DNA of 64,000 nt, taken from NCBI GenBank assembly GCA_937906995.1, contig CALESB010000002.1, forward strand, positions 43,664-107,663. Reading direction: 5' to 3'. The position numbers and the translations under genes are program-made. Position 1 is the first letter of the stretch; each line of letters opens with the position of its first letter. This stretch comes from an uncultured Sutterella sp. (GTDB lineage: Bacteria; Pseudomonadota; Gammaproteobacteria; Burkholderiales; Burkholderiaceae_F). The notes below the pieces were generated by a model. That model was not told the origin of the DNA. It searched no databases and saw nothing but the letters and a program-made list of their open reading frames with translations. Shown here piece after piece: positions 1 through 8,266 of this stretch.

Positions 1-380
1 CGGCTATGGCCAACCATCAAACCCGTGCCAAGTGCAACACCGTTACCCGTGCCCAAAGCCATGTAGTCAGAAGCCCTGAAACCCGTGGGGCCACCATCAG
101 ACCACATAGAGTTGAAACGACCAGCATAAACCGTACCGAAATCCGTCTTCACATGGAGAGAGGATTCTCGATCAAAGCCACCAGCGCCAACACCGGTATC
201 ACCCTTGAAACCCTTTTCTAAAGTAAAACCAACGACCAAACCTTCAGAAATTTGTTCAGAACCCTTAATACCAACACGAGAAGCCGTCAAAGAACCGGAT
301 TCCATTGACCATTCGTTACCATCAGCAGAGAATTTTGCTTCACCAATCGGAGCACATCCATATGATTTTTGATAGGGCTC
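1..380 (-). pseudogene. 5'-truncated porin fragment, leaves the left edge
   Basis: On the minus strand about 115 codons, from near 345 to the left edge, read like the early part of a general porin of the Burkholderiales type: SRVGIKGSEQISEGL, then GFTLEKGF, then FGTVYAGRFNSMW, in the usual order of the second and third strands and the FGTV-GR strand. Missing are the signal peptide, the first strand (usually with LYG) and any in-frame start; a stop lies at 381-383 and the few residues after it do not look like porin. I see no signal-peptide coding in the 200 bases upstream. The codon use is that of a highly expressed gene, which fits a recently broken porin. The C-terminal barrel is outside the window. 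A deletion or recombination that removed roughly the first 40 codons is the simplest reading. Confidence 0.7.
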
Positions 381-749
381 TTAAGAAAATTTGTCTTTAT
401 CTTTTTCGATAATTGGAACAAACTTATAAAGAGCAAAGAATTTATGACTGTTGTTACAAATGTCCTTATTAAATGCTGTTCTTGATTGTGACTTATTAAC
501 TTTCAACTATATTCTGTGACATTGCCTTGAGGAATCCAAATACTTCTCTGCCTCATTGAGAAGGTTGCTCTTTGTGGTCTATCCAATCACGGTCCCAATA
601 TTTAAAGCAAAATCACTCTACAACTACGAATCATTCAAGCCCAACTACAATACTTTTTACAAACAGAAAATAACCATTGCTCTGTTTGATATTTGCTCAA
701 AACAAAAATCTGAGAAAATATTCTTGGTTCATAATCAAGTGAGAAACTG
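381..749. other. AT-rich stretch without a convincing gene
   Basis: This stretch lies between the broken porin and the lyase gene. It holds a 64-codon open frame (556-750) with no ribosome binding site, no recognisable motif and skewed composition; I regard it as chance. It presumably carries the promoter of the lyase and remnants of whatever replaced the porin start. No clear promoter hexamers could be assigned. Confidence 0.4.
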
Positions 750-1961
750 ATGCTGAAAAGATGGGGACTTCTGCTAGTCGTGTTTGGCTTAATGAGCGGG
801 AGCACAAATGCTTCTACATTACTGCTGCTTGATAAGGATAACTTAGATCAAATTAAGGTAAAAATTGACAGGCAAGACCTTTTTGTCATGCCTGCTTACC
901 AAACACTTATTTCTAAAGCAGAAAAAGCACTCTCAATGGGTCGCCTCTCGGTTGTCGACAAAAGTCTAACACCCCCAAGTCAAGATAAACATGACTATAT
1001 GAGTTTAGGACCCTATTTTTGGCCCAATCCAAAAACAAAAGATGGATATCCTTACATTCGTCGTGATGGAAAAGTGAATCCCAATGCACTCATTGACTCC
1101 GACTCCCCTCGTCTAGTCAGACTAGCCAATGCTCTCGAGACTTTAGCATTAGCGTATTACTACACAAACAACACTAAGTATGCTCAACGTGCCGTTGAAA
1201 TGATCCAAATTTGGTTTATTAACGATACGACAAAAATGAATCCTCATTTAAAGTACGCCCAAGGTATACCTGGGACGGTACCTGGACGAGCATTAGGCAT
1301 CTTGGATGGAAGACATTTTGTGAGAATCCTTGACAGCATTACGCTGATTGAAAACTCCAACTTATTGAGTTCTAAGGATTTAGAAGTAATCAAACAATGG
1401 GTAAAGGATTATCAGAACTGGCTTTTAAATGGCGAATACGCCTACGATGAAAGCCATCGCCCCAATAACCATGGAACCTTTTATGACTATCAAGTCGTTG
1501 GTTACGCTTTGTATTTAGAGCAACCGAAAAAGGCTAAAGAACTTCTAACAAATGCACAATACATCAGACTCGGTTCACACATTGGTTCAAAAGGACAAAA
1601 CTTTCATGAACTTGAAAGAACACGGCCATTACACTACAGCTTATTTGATCTAGAAGCAATGATAGGTTTGGCCTTATATAGCGATCACTACGATGACGTT
1701 AACTTCTGGACATTCACGATTAATCAAACTAGCCTCAAAAAGGCAATCGACTATGTTGTCAAATACAAAAATAACCGTGATATGTGGCTAGTGGAAAATG
1801 AAAATGTGAACTTCATGGATTTAACGCCGACTTTGCTAGTTGCTGCTCAAAAGTACCAAACAGATGAGTACAACAAAGAAATTTTGAAATTATGGCGTTC
1901 AAAGCAAGATGATATTAGCTTTATAAAATGGAATATCGATCTTAAACTCTCGCAAGAATAG
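750..1961 (+). CDS. alginate lyase family protein (PL5/PL38-like), exported
   Basis: A 403-residue protein with a signal peptide at residues 1-22 (LLLVVFGLMSGSTNAS). It has the marks of the alginate lyase fold of Pfam Alginate_lyase: an early DYMSLGPYFWPNP block near residue 88 and the RPNNHGTFYDYQ block near residue 238, whose Asn-His pair and Tyr belong to the active cleft in this alpha/alpha-barrel family. Length fits the family. Members cleave uronic-acid polymers such as alginate or glucuronan by beta-elimination, usually in the periplasm; the true substrate here cannot be told from sequence. The gene stands alone, reads toward nrdB and is followed by a strong hairpin. Its base composition is more AT-rich than nrdAB, compatible with acquisition. 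The start at 750 is chosen because the signal peptide begins there. Confidence 0.8.
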   Translation: MLKRWGLLLVVFGLMSGSTNASTLLLLDKDNLDQIKVKIDRQDLFVMPAYQTLISKAEKALSMGRLSVVDKSLTPPSQDKHDYMSLGPYFWPNPKTKDGYPYIRRDGKVNPNALIDSDSPRLVRLANALETLALAYYYTNNTKYAQRAVEMIQIWFINDTTKMNPHLKYAQGIPGTVPGRALGILDGRHFVRILDSITLIENSNLLSSKDLEVIKQWVKDYQNWLLNGEYAYDESHRPNNHGTFYDYQVVGYALYLEQPKKAKELLTNAQYIRLGSHIGSKGQNFHELERTRPLHYSLFDLEAMIGLALYSDHYDDVNFWTFTINQTSLKKAIDYVVKYKNNRDMWLVENENVNFMDLTPTLLVAAQKYQTDEYNKEILKLWRSKQDDISFIKWNIDLKLSQE

Positions 1962-1972
1962 ATAATAGACAC

Positions 1973-2011
1973 TTTACTCGGATTTATTTGACTAAAACAA
2001 ATCCGAGTAAA
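1973..2011. terminator. bidirectional terminator between the lyase and nrdB
   Basis: A perfect 13-base inverted repeat (arms 1973-1985 and 1999-2011, TTTACTCGGATTT) with a 13-base loop sits between two convergent genes, so it can stop both transcripts. Confidence 0.75.
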
Positions 2012-2088
2012 ACTATCTTATTTGTACGTTATGCCTCCAAATCTTTGGCTTCAACACCTATTATCGTTCCACGATACAAGACGACTTT

Positions 2089-3099
2089 TTATTCCTTAGA
2101 CGGCGTCAGCGCAAAATCTTCACCGGCCTTACCCCACACATCACTCCACTGACCCGAGAGAGCCCCCTTAGCATAGTCCACCACACGATTTTCAAAGAAA
2201 TTGGTGTGCGTGACGCCTAACATCGCATCTACCCACGGCAGGGGATTGTGTTTAACACCAAAAATCCCCTTCATCCCCATGGCAATCAATCGACGATCCG
2301 CAATATAACGAATATAAGCTTTGACTTCGTCTTGCGTGAGCTTTTGCATTTCATTGACGCCAAAAGCCAATTCAATGAAACGATCTTCTAATTCCACCAT
2401 CTTTTCGGCTATGGTATAGATCGTACGCTTGAGGTCATCGTTCCACATTTCTGGGTTTTGCGTAATGTATTCACGGAACAACTTAATCATCGATTCCGTA
2501 TGCAACGTTTCGTCATTAATTGACCAAGCAATGATCTGCCCCATGCCACGCATTGTGCCATTGCGGGTAAAGTTCAAAAGCATGACAAAACTGGAAAAGA
2601 GTTGCATGCCTTCGGTAAAGGCAGAAAATGCCGCCATCTTCGCTGCCAAATTACCATCCTCATCTTCACGAAGCCCATGGAAATAATCATGCTTATCCGC
2701 CATGGCTTCGTACTCTAAGAATTCGTTATAAATGGCTTCTGGCATCCCTAACGTTTCAATCAGGTGAGAGTAGGCTGCAACGTGCACGGCTTCTCGAGCC
2801 GCAAAGCTTGAGAGCATCATGCGAATTTCCGGTTGTGGAAATGCCGGCAAATACGTATGCACATAAGCTGAACTCACATCGATATCACCTTGCGTGAAAA
2901 AGCGAAACACTTTCGTTAAAAAGTCTCGTTCAGCTTCGGTTAAACGCATACGCCAGTCTTTAACGTCTTCAACCATCGGCACTTCAGTCCACAACCAATG
3001 CATCTGCTCGGATTGCATGAAGGCATCATAGGCCCACGGATAAACAAAGGGCTTATAGTAGTCACGACTTTGCGTCAAAAGGGTCTTTTTATTACTCAT
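2089..3099 (-). CDS. nrdB: ribonucleoside-diphosphate reductase class I, small subunit (R2)
   Basis: NrdB makes the tyrosyl radical that NrdA uses to reduce ribonucleotides to deoxyribonucleotides. In this 336-residue protein the ferritin-like ligand set can be placed by spacing against E. coli R2: Asp72, then Glu103 and His106 in the EAVH motif, the radical Tyr110 four residues after that His, a glutamate in FTEGMQLF, and Glu/His in DETLH. The presence of the Tyr argues for a class Ia-type radical cofactor rather than the Tyr-less class Ic. The start lies 3 bases after the nrdA stop, so the two are one transcript. It is shorter than E. coli R2 (about 375). No nrdI or nrdH-like gene adjoins, which argues against class Ib. 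Confidence 0.93.
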   Translation of the reverse strand: MSNKKTLLTQSRDYYKPFVYPWAYDAFMQSEQMHWLWTEVPMVEDVKDWRMRLTEAERDFLTKVFRFFTQGDIDVSSAYVHTYLPAFPQPEIRMMLSSFAAREAVHVAAYSHLIETLGMPEAIYNEFLEYEAMADKHDYFHGLREDEDGNLAAKMAAFSAFTEGMQLFSSFVMLLNFTRNGTMRGMGQIIAWSINDETLHTESMIKLFREYITQNPEMWNDDLKRTIYTIAEKMVELEDRFIELAFGVNEMQKLTQDEVKAYIRYIADRRLIAMGMKGIFGVKHNPLPWVDAMLGVTHTNFFENRVVDYAKGALSGQWSDVWGKAGEDFALTPSKE

Positions 3100-3102
3100 T
3101 TT

Positions 3103-4878
3103 TTATCCTTCACAAGCCAGGCAAGTGCTGTCTTCCAACACTTCACGCATGTTGATATCTTCTTCAATTCGGCGTCGTTCAATGGCAACGCCCACTCGAT
3201 CGGCCTTACGTAACTTGTCACTACGGCAGTAGTACAAAGACTTTAAACCCTTTTTCCAGGCCATAAAGTGGCAAGCATGCAAGTAAGCAATGGAAACATC
3301 TGCCGGGAAAAAGAGATTGAGTGACTGCCCTTGATCAATATAAACCTGACGGTCAGCGGCCAAATCAATCAACCAACGTTGATCGAGCTCTTGAGCGGTC
3401 TTAAAGACTTCACGTACCTCTTGAGGAATGGCCTCAATATGTTGAACGCTGCCATCATGCGCGATGATATCGGCCCAGACGTCATCCGTATTCATATCAA
3501 GTTCTTCTAGAGCTTGAACTAAATAACGGTTTTTAACGATGTGAGCACCCGAAATCGTATCTTGTCGATAGACGTTGGCACGTCGCGGTTCAATTGAGGG
3601 ACTGGTATTGCCCACAATTAAGCTCGACGAGGCATTCGGAGCCACAGCCATCCAGTGAGAGAATCGACGCGCAACACCAGCGGCCTTTGCATCTGGACAT
3701 GCACCACGTTCAGCACAAAGTCTTGCATCGGCTTGAGCACACTTTTCATGGATGTGCGCAAACATACGACGATTGTTCACCTTAGCCATGGCGCTATCGA
3801 AAGGAATGCCTTTTCGTTGGAAGTACGCATGCAAACCCAACGCGCCTAAGCCCACAGAGCGTTCACGCTCGGCAGAGCGTTTTGCGCGTGCGATGCTATC
3901 GGGCGCATGATCAATGAAATATTGGAGAACGTTATCCAAGAATTCCATGACGTCATCAATGAAGCGCTCATCATCTTTCCAGTCATCGAAATACTCAAGG
4001 TTTACAGAACTTAGACAGCAAACCGCCGTACGATCTGCATTTGTCGGTAAGAAGATTTCAGTACAAAGGTTCGAGCCATTGATTTTGAGCCCTTGTTGCT
4101 TGAGCCAGTCTGGCAAAACACGATTGGCCGTATCGGTAAAGACCAAGTAAGGCTCACCGGTTTGCATACGCAACTCTAAAATACGTTGCCAAATATCTCG
4201 GGCGCTAGCCACTTCAACAACTTCCCCAGTATGCGGGTCAATCAACGGCCAGCTATCATCGGCATTACCATCGAGCATGCTCTCTTCAATCTTACGCATA
4301 AAAGCATCACTGATATTGATGCCATGGTGAAGGTTGAGCGTACGCATATTTTGGTCACCCGTGGGCTTGCGCATCTCAATAAATTGGATGATATCGGGAT
4401 GATCAACTGGCAAAAACGCCGCATAAGAACCACGACGCGTCGTACCTTGGCGATATGCCAAACAGGCTGCATCATAAACCTTTAAGTGCGGCATCACACC
4501 CACACTTTTTTCATCAGCACTACGAATGGCCAAATGAATGCCAACACCACCGCCCAACATACTTAACCAGTTGACTTCGGACAATGTACGAACTAACCCC
4601 TCGGCACTGTCTTCCATATAAGACAAAAAGCAACTGACGGGCAAACCTTTTTTCGTTCGACCAAAACTTAAAACGGGCGTTGAAAAGCTTAACCAATGCT
4701 TGGAGGCATACTCATAGATGCGTTGAGCGTGCTCTTCGTTACTGGCAAAGGCTTGAGCCACAAAAGCCAAACGCTCTTGGGGACTTTTTTCGTCTGCACG
4801 CATATAACTTTCACGCAAACGAATCATGCCGAGTTCGTCAAAAAGCGCATCGCGTGAATAATCAAGTTGGAGGGTCAT
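3103..4878 (-). CDS. nrdA: ribonucleoside-diphosphate reductase class I, large subunit (R1), short form
   Basis: Catalytic subunit of class I ribonucleotide reductase. Active-site parts are visible: Cys83 in PVSCFLS, the NLCTE motif (Asn270, Cys272, Glu274) with the radical Cys and general base, a CC pair at 287-288 for the redox partner, a YY pair near the end of the barrel for radical transfer, and a C-terminal CLAC pair (Cys586, Cys589) that relays electrons from thioredoxin. At 591 residues it is far shorter than E. coli NrdA (about 761). The sequence enters the R1 fold almost at once, so the N-terminal ATP-cone that senses ATP/dATP is absent. It should therefore lack the classic overall activity switch, while substrate specificity control may remain. 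It forms an operon with nrdB and has a candidate NrdR operator upstream. Confidence 0.92.
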   Translation of the reverse strand: MTLQLDYSRDALFDELGMIRLRESYMRADEKSPQERLAFVAQAFASNEEHAQRIYEYASKHWLSFSTPVLSFGRTKKGLPVSCFLSYMEDSAEGLVRTLSEVNWLSMLGGGVGIHLAIRSADEKSVGVMPHLKVYDAACLAYRQGTTRRGSYAAFLPVDHPDIIQFIEMRKPTGDQNMRTLNLHHGINISDAFMRKIEESMLDGNADDSWPLIDPHTGEVVEVASARDIWQRILELRMQTGEPYLVFTDTANRVLPDWLKQQGLKINGSNLCTEIFLPTNADRTAVCCLSSVNLEYFDDWKDDERFIDDVMEFLDNVLQYFIDHAPDSIARAKRSAERERSVGLGALGLHAYFQRKGIPFDSAMAKVNNRRMFAHIHEKCAQADARLCAERGACPDAKAAGVARRFSHWMAVAPNASSSLIVGNTSPSIEPRRANVYRQDTISGAHIVKNRYLVQALEELDMNTDDVWADIIAHDGSVQHIEAIPQEVREVFKTAQELDQRWLIDLAADRQVYIDQGQSLNLFFPADVSIAYLHACHFMAWKKGLKSLYYCRSDKLRKADRVGVAIERRRIEEDINMREVLEDSTCLACEG

Positions 4879-4924
4879 AGTGAAATGTCCAGAAATCTTT
4901 ATCTTGTTACTAGATCGAAAGAAT

Positions 4925-4940
4925 ACACAAGATCTGGTGC
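4925..4940 (-). promoter_or_regulatory. candidate NrdR box upstream of nrdAB
   Basis: ACACAAGATCTGGTGC matches 11 of 16 positions of the NrdR consensus ACAC-TATATATA-GTGT, including both conserved outer ACAC/GTG parts, and is itself an imperfect palindrome. It lies 47-62 bases before the nrdA start, where NrdR repressor sites usually sit. A second box, normally found one to three helical turns away, is not clear. Confidence 0.45.
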
Positions 4941-4943
4941 TAT

Positions 4944-4977
4944 ATCATTGATTTTCCCAATGGGAATCATTGATTTT
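4944..4977 (-). promoter_or_regulatory. direct repeat flanking a dyad in the nrdA leader
   Basis: ATCATTGATTTT occurs twice (4944-4955 and 4966-4977), 22 bases apart, and between the copies lies a palindrome TTCCCAATGGGAA (4954-4966). Two helical turns between identical half-sites looks like a binding site for a dimeric regulator, 66-100 bases upstream of nrdA. Which protein would bind is unknown. Confidence 0.4.
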
Positions 4978-5018
4978 AAAATTTTCTTAATAAAATAAAG
5001 AGTTTAGAAAGTTCCATC

Positions 5019-5046
5019 AAAAACGGCCTCCTAAGAGACCGTTTTT
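5019..5046 (-). terminator. terminator of the cysS-tilS transcript
   Basis: A 12-base stem with one mismatch (arms 5019-5030 and 5035-5046, loop CTAA) begins and ends in A5/T5. Read on the minus strand it closes with a run of U directly after tilS. Confidence 0.8.
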
Positions 5047-5055
5047 GTGAAGCAA

Positions 5056-6543
5056 TTAAGGTTGCATCAATGAAAATAGCGTGTCATCGGGCACCCATTC
5101 AAAGGCGTAACGTTTTTCATCCTCGTCCGTTTTCGCAAATTTCGTATCCATCCCGAGACCCGCTGCAAAGATCAGATCATCGTTACACCAAAGAAGCGGT
5201 AAATCACCACGATCAAATTCGGCAATATCGGCCTCTTGATACAAGGCTTTTAACGTCTTACGAGGACGGGCACGATGAATTTTCATCTTTTCGCCTCCGG
5301 AGCGAGGTCGAACTTGAAGTACACCTGACTCAAGCATGCTTTGAGCCACGCCTGCATCTCCAGCCTTGACTTCAGAAATAACCAATTCCCCGTTCCAAGA
5401 CGGTAGAGCATAGCGACCGGCGCCCTTCCACTCAAGCGTCTCAAAACGCGTTATGTCTTTTTTCGGAGAGGATTGCTTACGCATCACGAGACGCGCCCCA
5501 TGACGACGCATCTCAAAGTTATCCATGCGGAACGTCAACTGCGTATCGGAGTGCGTTTCACGAGCTTGTCGAAGTTGCTCGTTTAAGCGAGCCTTGGATG
5601 GTGGCACTAAGCCAAAACTTTCAATCCAAGCACGAAGCACCAATGTTTGACGCATTTCAGATAGTGCTAAAAGCTTAGGGATATATAGCTCGTTTTTCTC
5701 CGTAACGACTTTGGCCAAATCTTCTTGAGCAACTTCTTTTAATAGTTCTGACGTTTGCGCCACCAATTCTACTGCGCGCGCAGCAGCAGCACGAAAGCCC
5801 GGTCGGATTTGATCCATTACCGGCAGGACCTCATGACGAATGGCATTACGCATATAGGTGGTATCGGCGTTACTTTCGTCTTCCACCCAAGATAGACCCT
5901 TTAGTTCCAAGTAACGTTCGATAAGCGCGCGCGGAACATGCAAAAAGGGACGAACCAGAGCAATGTCAACGTCTTTTCGAACAAGTGGGAAAGTCGCTAA
6001 ACCCTCAACACCTGCCCCACGCATCCACTGAATTAAGAAGGTTTCGAGGCGATCATCTTCATGATGCGCCGTCATCACCATATCGGCATTGAACGCCTTA
6101 GCAGCATTATTAAGTGCTTCGTAACGAGCTTTACGAGCAGCAGCCTCCACTCCATCACCTTTTGTTTTCACCATAACATAGGTGACCTTAAAGGCAACAT
6201 TGAGTGCAGAAGCCATTTCACGGCAAAATCTTGCCCATCGATTGGCATTAGGACTTAAAGCATGGTGAACATGAAGCGCCAGGATTTCATCAATGCGAGA
6301 GTTTCGCTTGTCTCTTAATGCCACTAAAGCCTGCAATAAAGCAACCGAGTCACGACCACCTGAAAAGCCCACCACAATGCGAGCTTTTTTATCGGCACTG
6401 ACGGGCTCAGCGAAAAGGCTTGGCGTATCGTTAACACCCAACCCCTCATCAATTGCCACTTCTAACGCCCCTCGAAGCTCTCGAGAGACGGTAGAAAGTG
6501 CCAATTTATCGTAATGCCTTACTCTAGCGGTGCTCTTCCGCAT
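5056..6543 (-). CDS. tilS: tRNA(Ile)-lysidine synthase
   Basis: TilS attaches lysine to C34 of the CAU-anticodon tRNA-Ile, turning it into an AUA reader; it is essential. The PP-loop ATP site VVGFSGGRDS lies near residue 60, followed by MTAHHEDDRLETFL, the usual second N-type ATPase block, then the RPFLHVPRALIERY substrate region and a C-terminal TilS domain with RPRSGGEKMK. I use the ATG at 6543 (495 residues) because AAGGA sits five bases before it; the frame can be extended to 6576 but no ribosome site precedes that codon. Either way the start lies inside the end of accA (20 bases with the chosen start), so translation is probably coupled. Confidence 0.92.
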   Translation of the reverse strand: MRKSTARVRHYDKLALSTVSRELRGALEVAIDEGLGVNDTPSLFAEPVSADKKARIVVGFSGGRDSVALLQALVALRDKRNSRIDEILALHVHHALSPNANRWARFCREMASALNVAFKVTYVMVKTKGDGVEAAARKARYEALNNAAKAFNADMVMTAHHEDDRLETFLIQWMRGAGVEGLATFPLVRKDVDIALVRPFLHVPRALIERYLELKGLSWVEDESNADTTYMRNAIRHEVLPVMDQIRPGFRAAAARAVELVAQTSELLKEVAQEDLAKVVTEKNELYIPKLLALSEMRQTLVLRAWIESFGLVPPSKARLNEQLRQARETHSDTQLTFRMDNFEMRRHGARLVMRKQSSPKKDITRFETLEWKGAGRYALPSWNGELVISEVKAGDAGVAQSMLESGVLQVRPRSGGEKMKIHRARPRKTLKALYQEADIAEFDRGDLPLLWCNDDLIFAAGLGMDTKFAKTDEDEKRYAFEWVPDDTLFSLMQP

Positions 6544-7579
6544 TGTCTTCCTTCGTCGCCCCTTGGGTTGACTCATTAGTTGCTTGAGAGGTTTCTTCGG
6601 CCTCTTGAGCTAAAAGTTCAAATTTACCGTACTGCAAAATGCGTTCCATACGGCGAGCGACTAATTCGTCAGACTGCATCGTACGGAATTGGCGCATTTG
6701 ATCCGTAAGGGCTTTCTTTAAGGTTGCACCCATCAAGTGCGGATCGCGATGAGCGCCGCCCAAAGGTTCGCTTAAGACCTTATCGACCAAGCCCAAATCA
6801 CGCAAACGATCCGCCGTTAAGCCCAAGGCCATTGCGGCATCTGAAGCGCGTCCTGCGTCCTTCCACAAAATGGAGGCACAGCCTTCTGGACTGATCACGG
6901 AGTAGACCGAGTACTGAAGCATGTTAACAACGTCAGCTACGGCAATTGCCAATGCGCCACCTGAACCACCTTCACCAATGATCGTCGCAATGATCGGCGT
7001 CTTTAAGTGACTCATTTCAAAGAGGTTGCGACCAATAGCTTCACTCTGACCACGTTCTTCAGCATCGATACCTGGATAAGCCCCCGGTGTATCGATAAAG
7101 GTAAAGACTGGCAAAGAAAATTTCTCTGCCAACTTCATCAAACGCAATGCTTTACGATAGCCTTCAGGACGAGGCATACCGAAGTTACGCTTCATACGCT
7201 CTTTGGTACCACGACCCTTTTGCTGGCCGATCACAACGACGGGGTGCCCAGCCAAGCGAGCTAAACCACCCACAATAGACTCATCGTCAGCAAAAGCACG
7301 ATCACCATGCAACTCATGAAAGTCCGTAAAGACCATTTCGATGTAGTCGAGCATATACGGGCGTTGCGGATGACGCGCCACCAAAGACGTTTGCCACGGT
7401 GTTAATTCTGCGTAAGTCTTTTTAAGAAGTTCTTCCGTTTTGGATTGCAAAAGGGCGATTTCTTCGGTCAAATTGATTTTTTTGCCTTCATCTTTTTCTT
7501 GCATTGCCGTCAAGTCATCAATCTTGATCTGCAACTCTTCAATTTGCTTTTCGAAATCTAAAAATACAGCTTTAGCCAT
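6524..7579 (-). CDS. accA: acetyl-CoA carboxylase carboxyltransferase subunit alpha
   Basis: AccA and AccD together move the carboxyl group from biotin on AccB to acetyl-CoA, the first step of fatty acid synthesis. The family's start LDFEKQIEELQIKI, the block MLDYIEMVFTDFHELHGDRAF and the CoA-site region GEGGSGGALAIAVAD are all present. It is 351 residues, about 30 longer than E. coli AccA, and the excess is an acidic, Gln/Asn/Thr-rich C-terminal tail of no known role that overlaps the start of tilS. It stands in the conserved Burkholderiales run cysS-glycosylase-accA-tilS. No accD is in the window. Confidence 0.96.
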   Translation of the reverse strand: MAKAVFLDFEKQIEELQIKIDDLTAMQEKDEGKKINLTEEIALLQSKTEELLKKTYAELTPWQTSLVARHPQRPYMLDYIEMVFTDFHELHGDRAFADDESIVGGLARLAGHPVVVIGQQKGRGTKERMKRNFGMPRPEGYRKALRLMKLAEKFSLPVFTFIDTPGAYPGIDAEERGQSEAIGRNLFEMSHLKTPIIATIIGEGGSGGALAIAVADVVNMLQYSVYSVISPEGCASILWKDAGRASDAAMALGLTADRLRDLGLVDKVLSEPLGGAHRDPHLMGATLKKALTDQMRQFRTMQSDELVARRMERILQYGKFELLAQEAEETSQATNESTQGATKEDNAEEHR

Positions 7580-7597
7580 GAAATTTTTCTCTCTTGA

Positions 7598-8263
7598 TCA
7601 GGGGGAATTTTCCAATGAACACCACAAATACCAGGCGGCAACGGTGCGATAAGGTTCCCAAGTACATTCGATAGATTTTACACGGGTTTTAAGCCGTTGG
7701 AGCCCCTCAGAAACAGCTGTTTTATCATCCAAATACAGCTGAGCCAGTGCCACACGAATCCCATAATCGGTCAACGGCAAAACATCACAGCGACCTAAAC
7801 CAAAAATAAGCACTGCCGAAGCCGTCCACGGACCAATCCCTTTGATACTGCGAAGTGTTTTTGAAACACTTTCATCATCCATTGATGCAAAGCCTACCTC
7901 ACTCCACTCACCCATAAGGAATTTTTCTGAAACCGTTTTAAGGGTCATCGCCTTGCGCTCATTAATACCTAAAACTCGAATGGACTCTATCGAAGATTCT
8001 GAAAGCCTCTGACACCAAAGTGATGAGTCTTTACCCAAAAATACTTGTAGCTTCTTCCACAAGGTGGCAGCTGCACGATTGGAGATTTGTTGAGCCACCA
8101 CGGCTCGTAACAGTGCCGGTATGACACCGACTGGATAGGGAAACGGTCGATCGCTATATTTAACGATCAACTTTGCCATCACTGGATCTCTTTTTGACAA
8201 AAAGGCCACCGCCTCGCGAAAAATTCGCTCATCGATGGCCTTATAGGGCAATTGTTGCGTCAT
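7598..8263 (-). CDS. DNA-3-methyladenine glycosylase, AlkA/HhH-GPD family
   Basis: Base-excision repair enzyme that removes alkylated purines. The helix-hairpin-helix SIKGIGPWTASAVLIFGLG lies near residues 140-160, and the following LPLTDYGIR supplies the catalytic Asp in the position where AlkA-type enzymes read FPAxDLGLR. At 221 residues it is the short version without the N-terminal AlkA domain, as is common in Burkholderiales, where it stands between cysS and accA. The four-base gap to cysS shows co-transcription. No Fe-S cysteines as in endonuclease III/MutY are seen. Confidence 0.88.
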   Translation of the reverse strand: MTQQLPYKAIDERIFREAVAFLSKRDPVMAKLIVKYSDRPFPYPVGVIPALLRAVVAQQISNRAAATLWKKLQVFLGKDSSLWCQRLSESSIESIRVLGINERKAMTLKTVSEKFLMGEWSEVGFASMDDESVSKTLRSIKGIGPWTASAVLIFGLGRCDVLPLTDYGIRVALAQLYLDDKTAVSEGLQRLKTRVKSIECTWEPYRTVAAWYLWCSLENSP

Positions 8264-8266
8264 TGA

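Noticed and set aside
556..750. 64-codon frame before the lyase gene
   Set aside because: No ribosome site, no motif, odd composition and overlap with the next start by one base only; looks like chance in AT-rich DNA.
6544..6576. Longer start of tilS at 6576
   Set aside because: No ribosome site there, while the ATG at 6543 has AAGGA at a good distance and the added residues are not part of the family.
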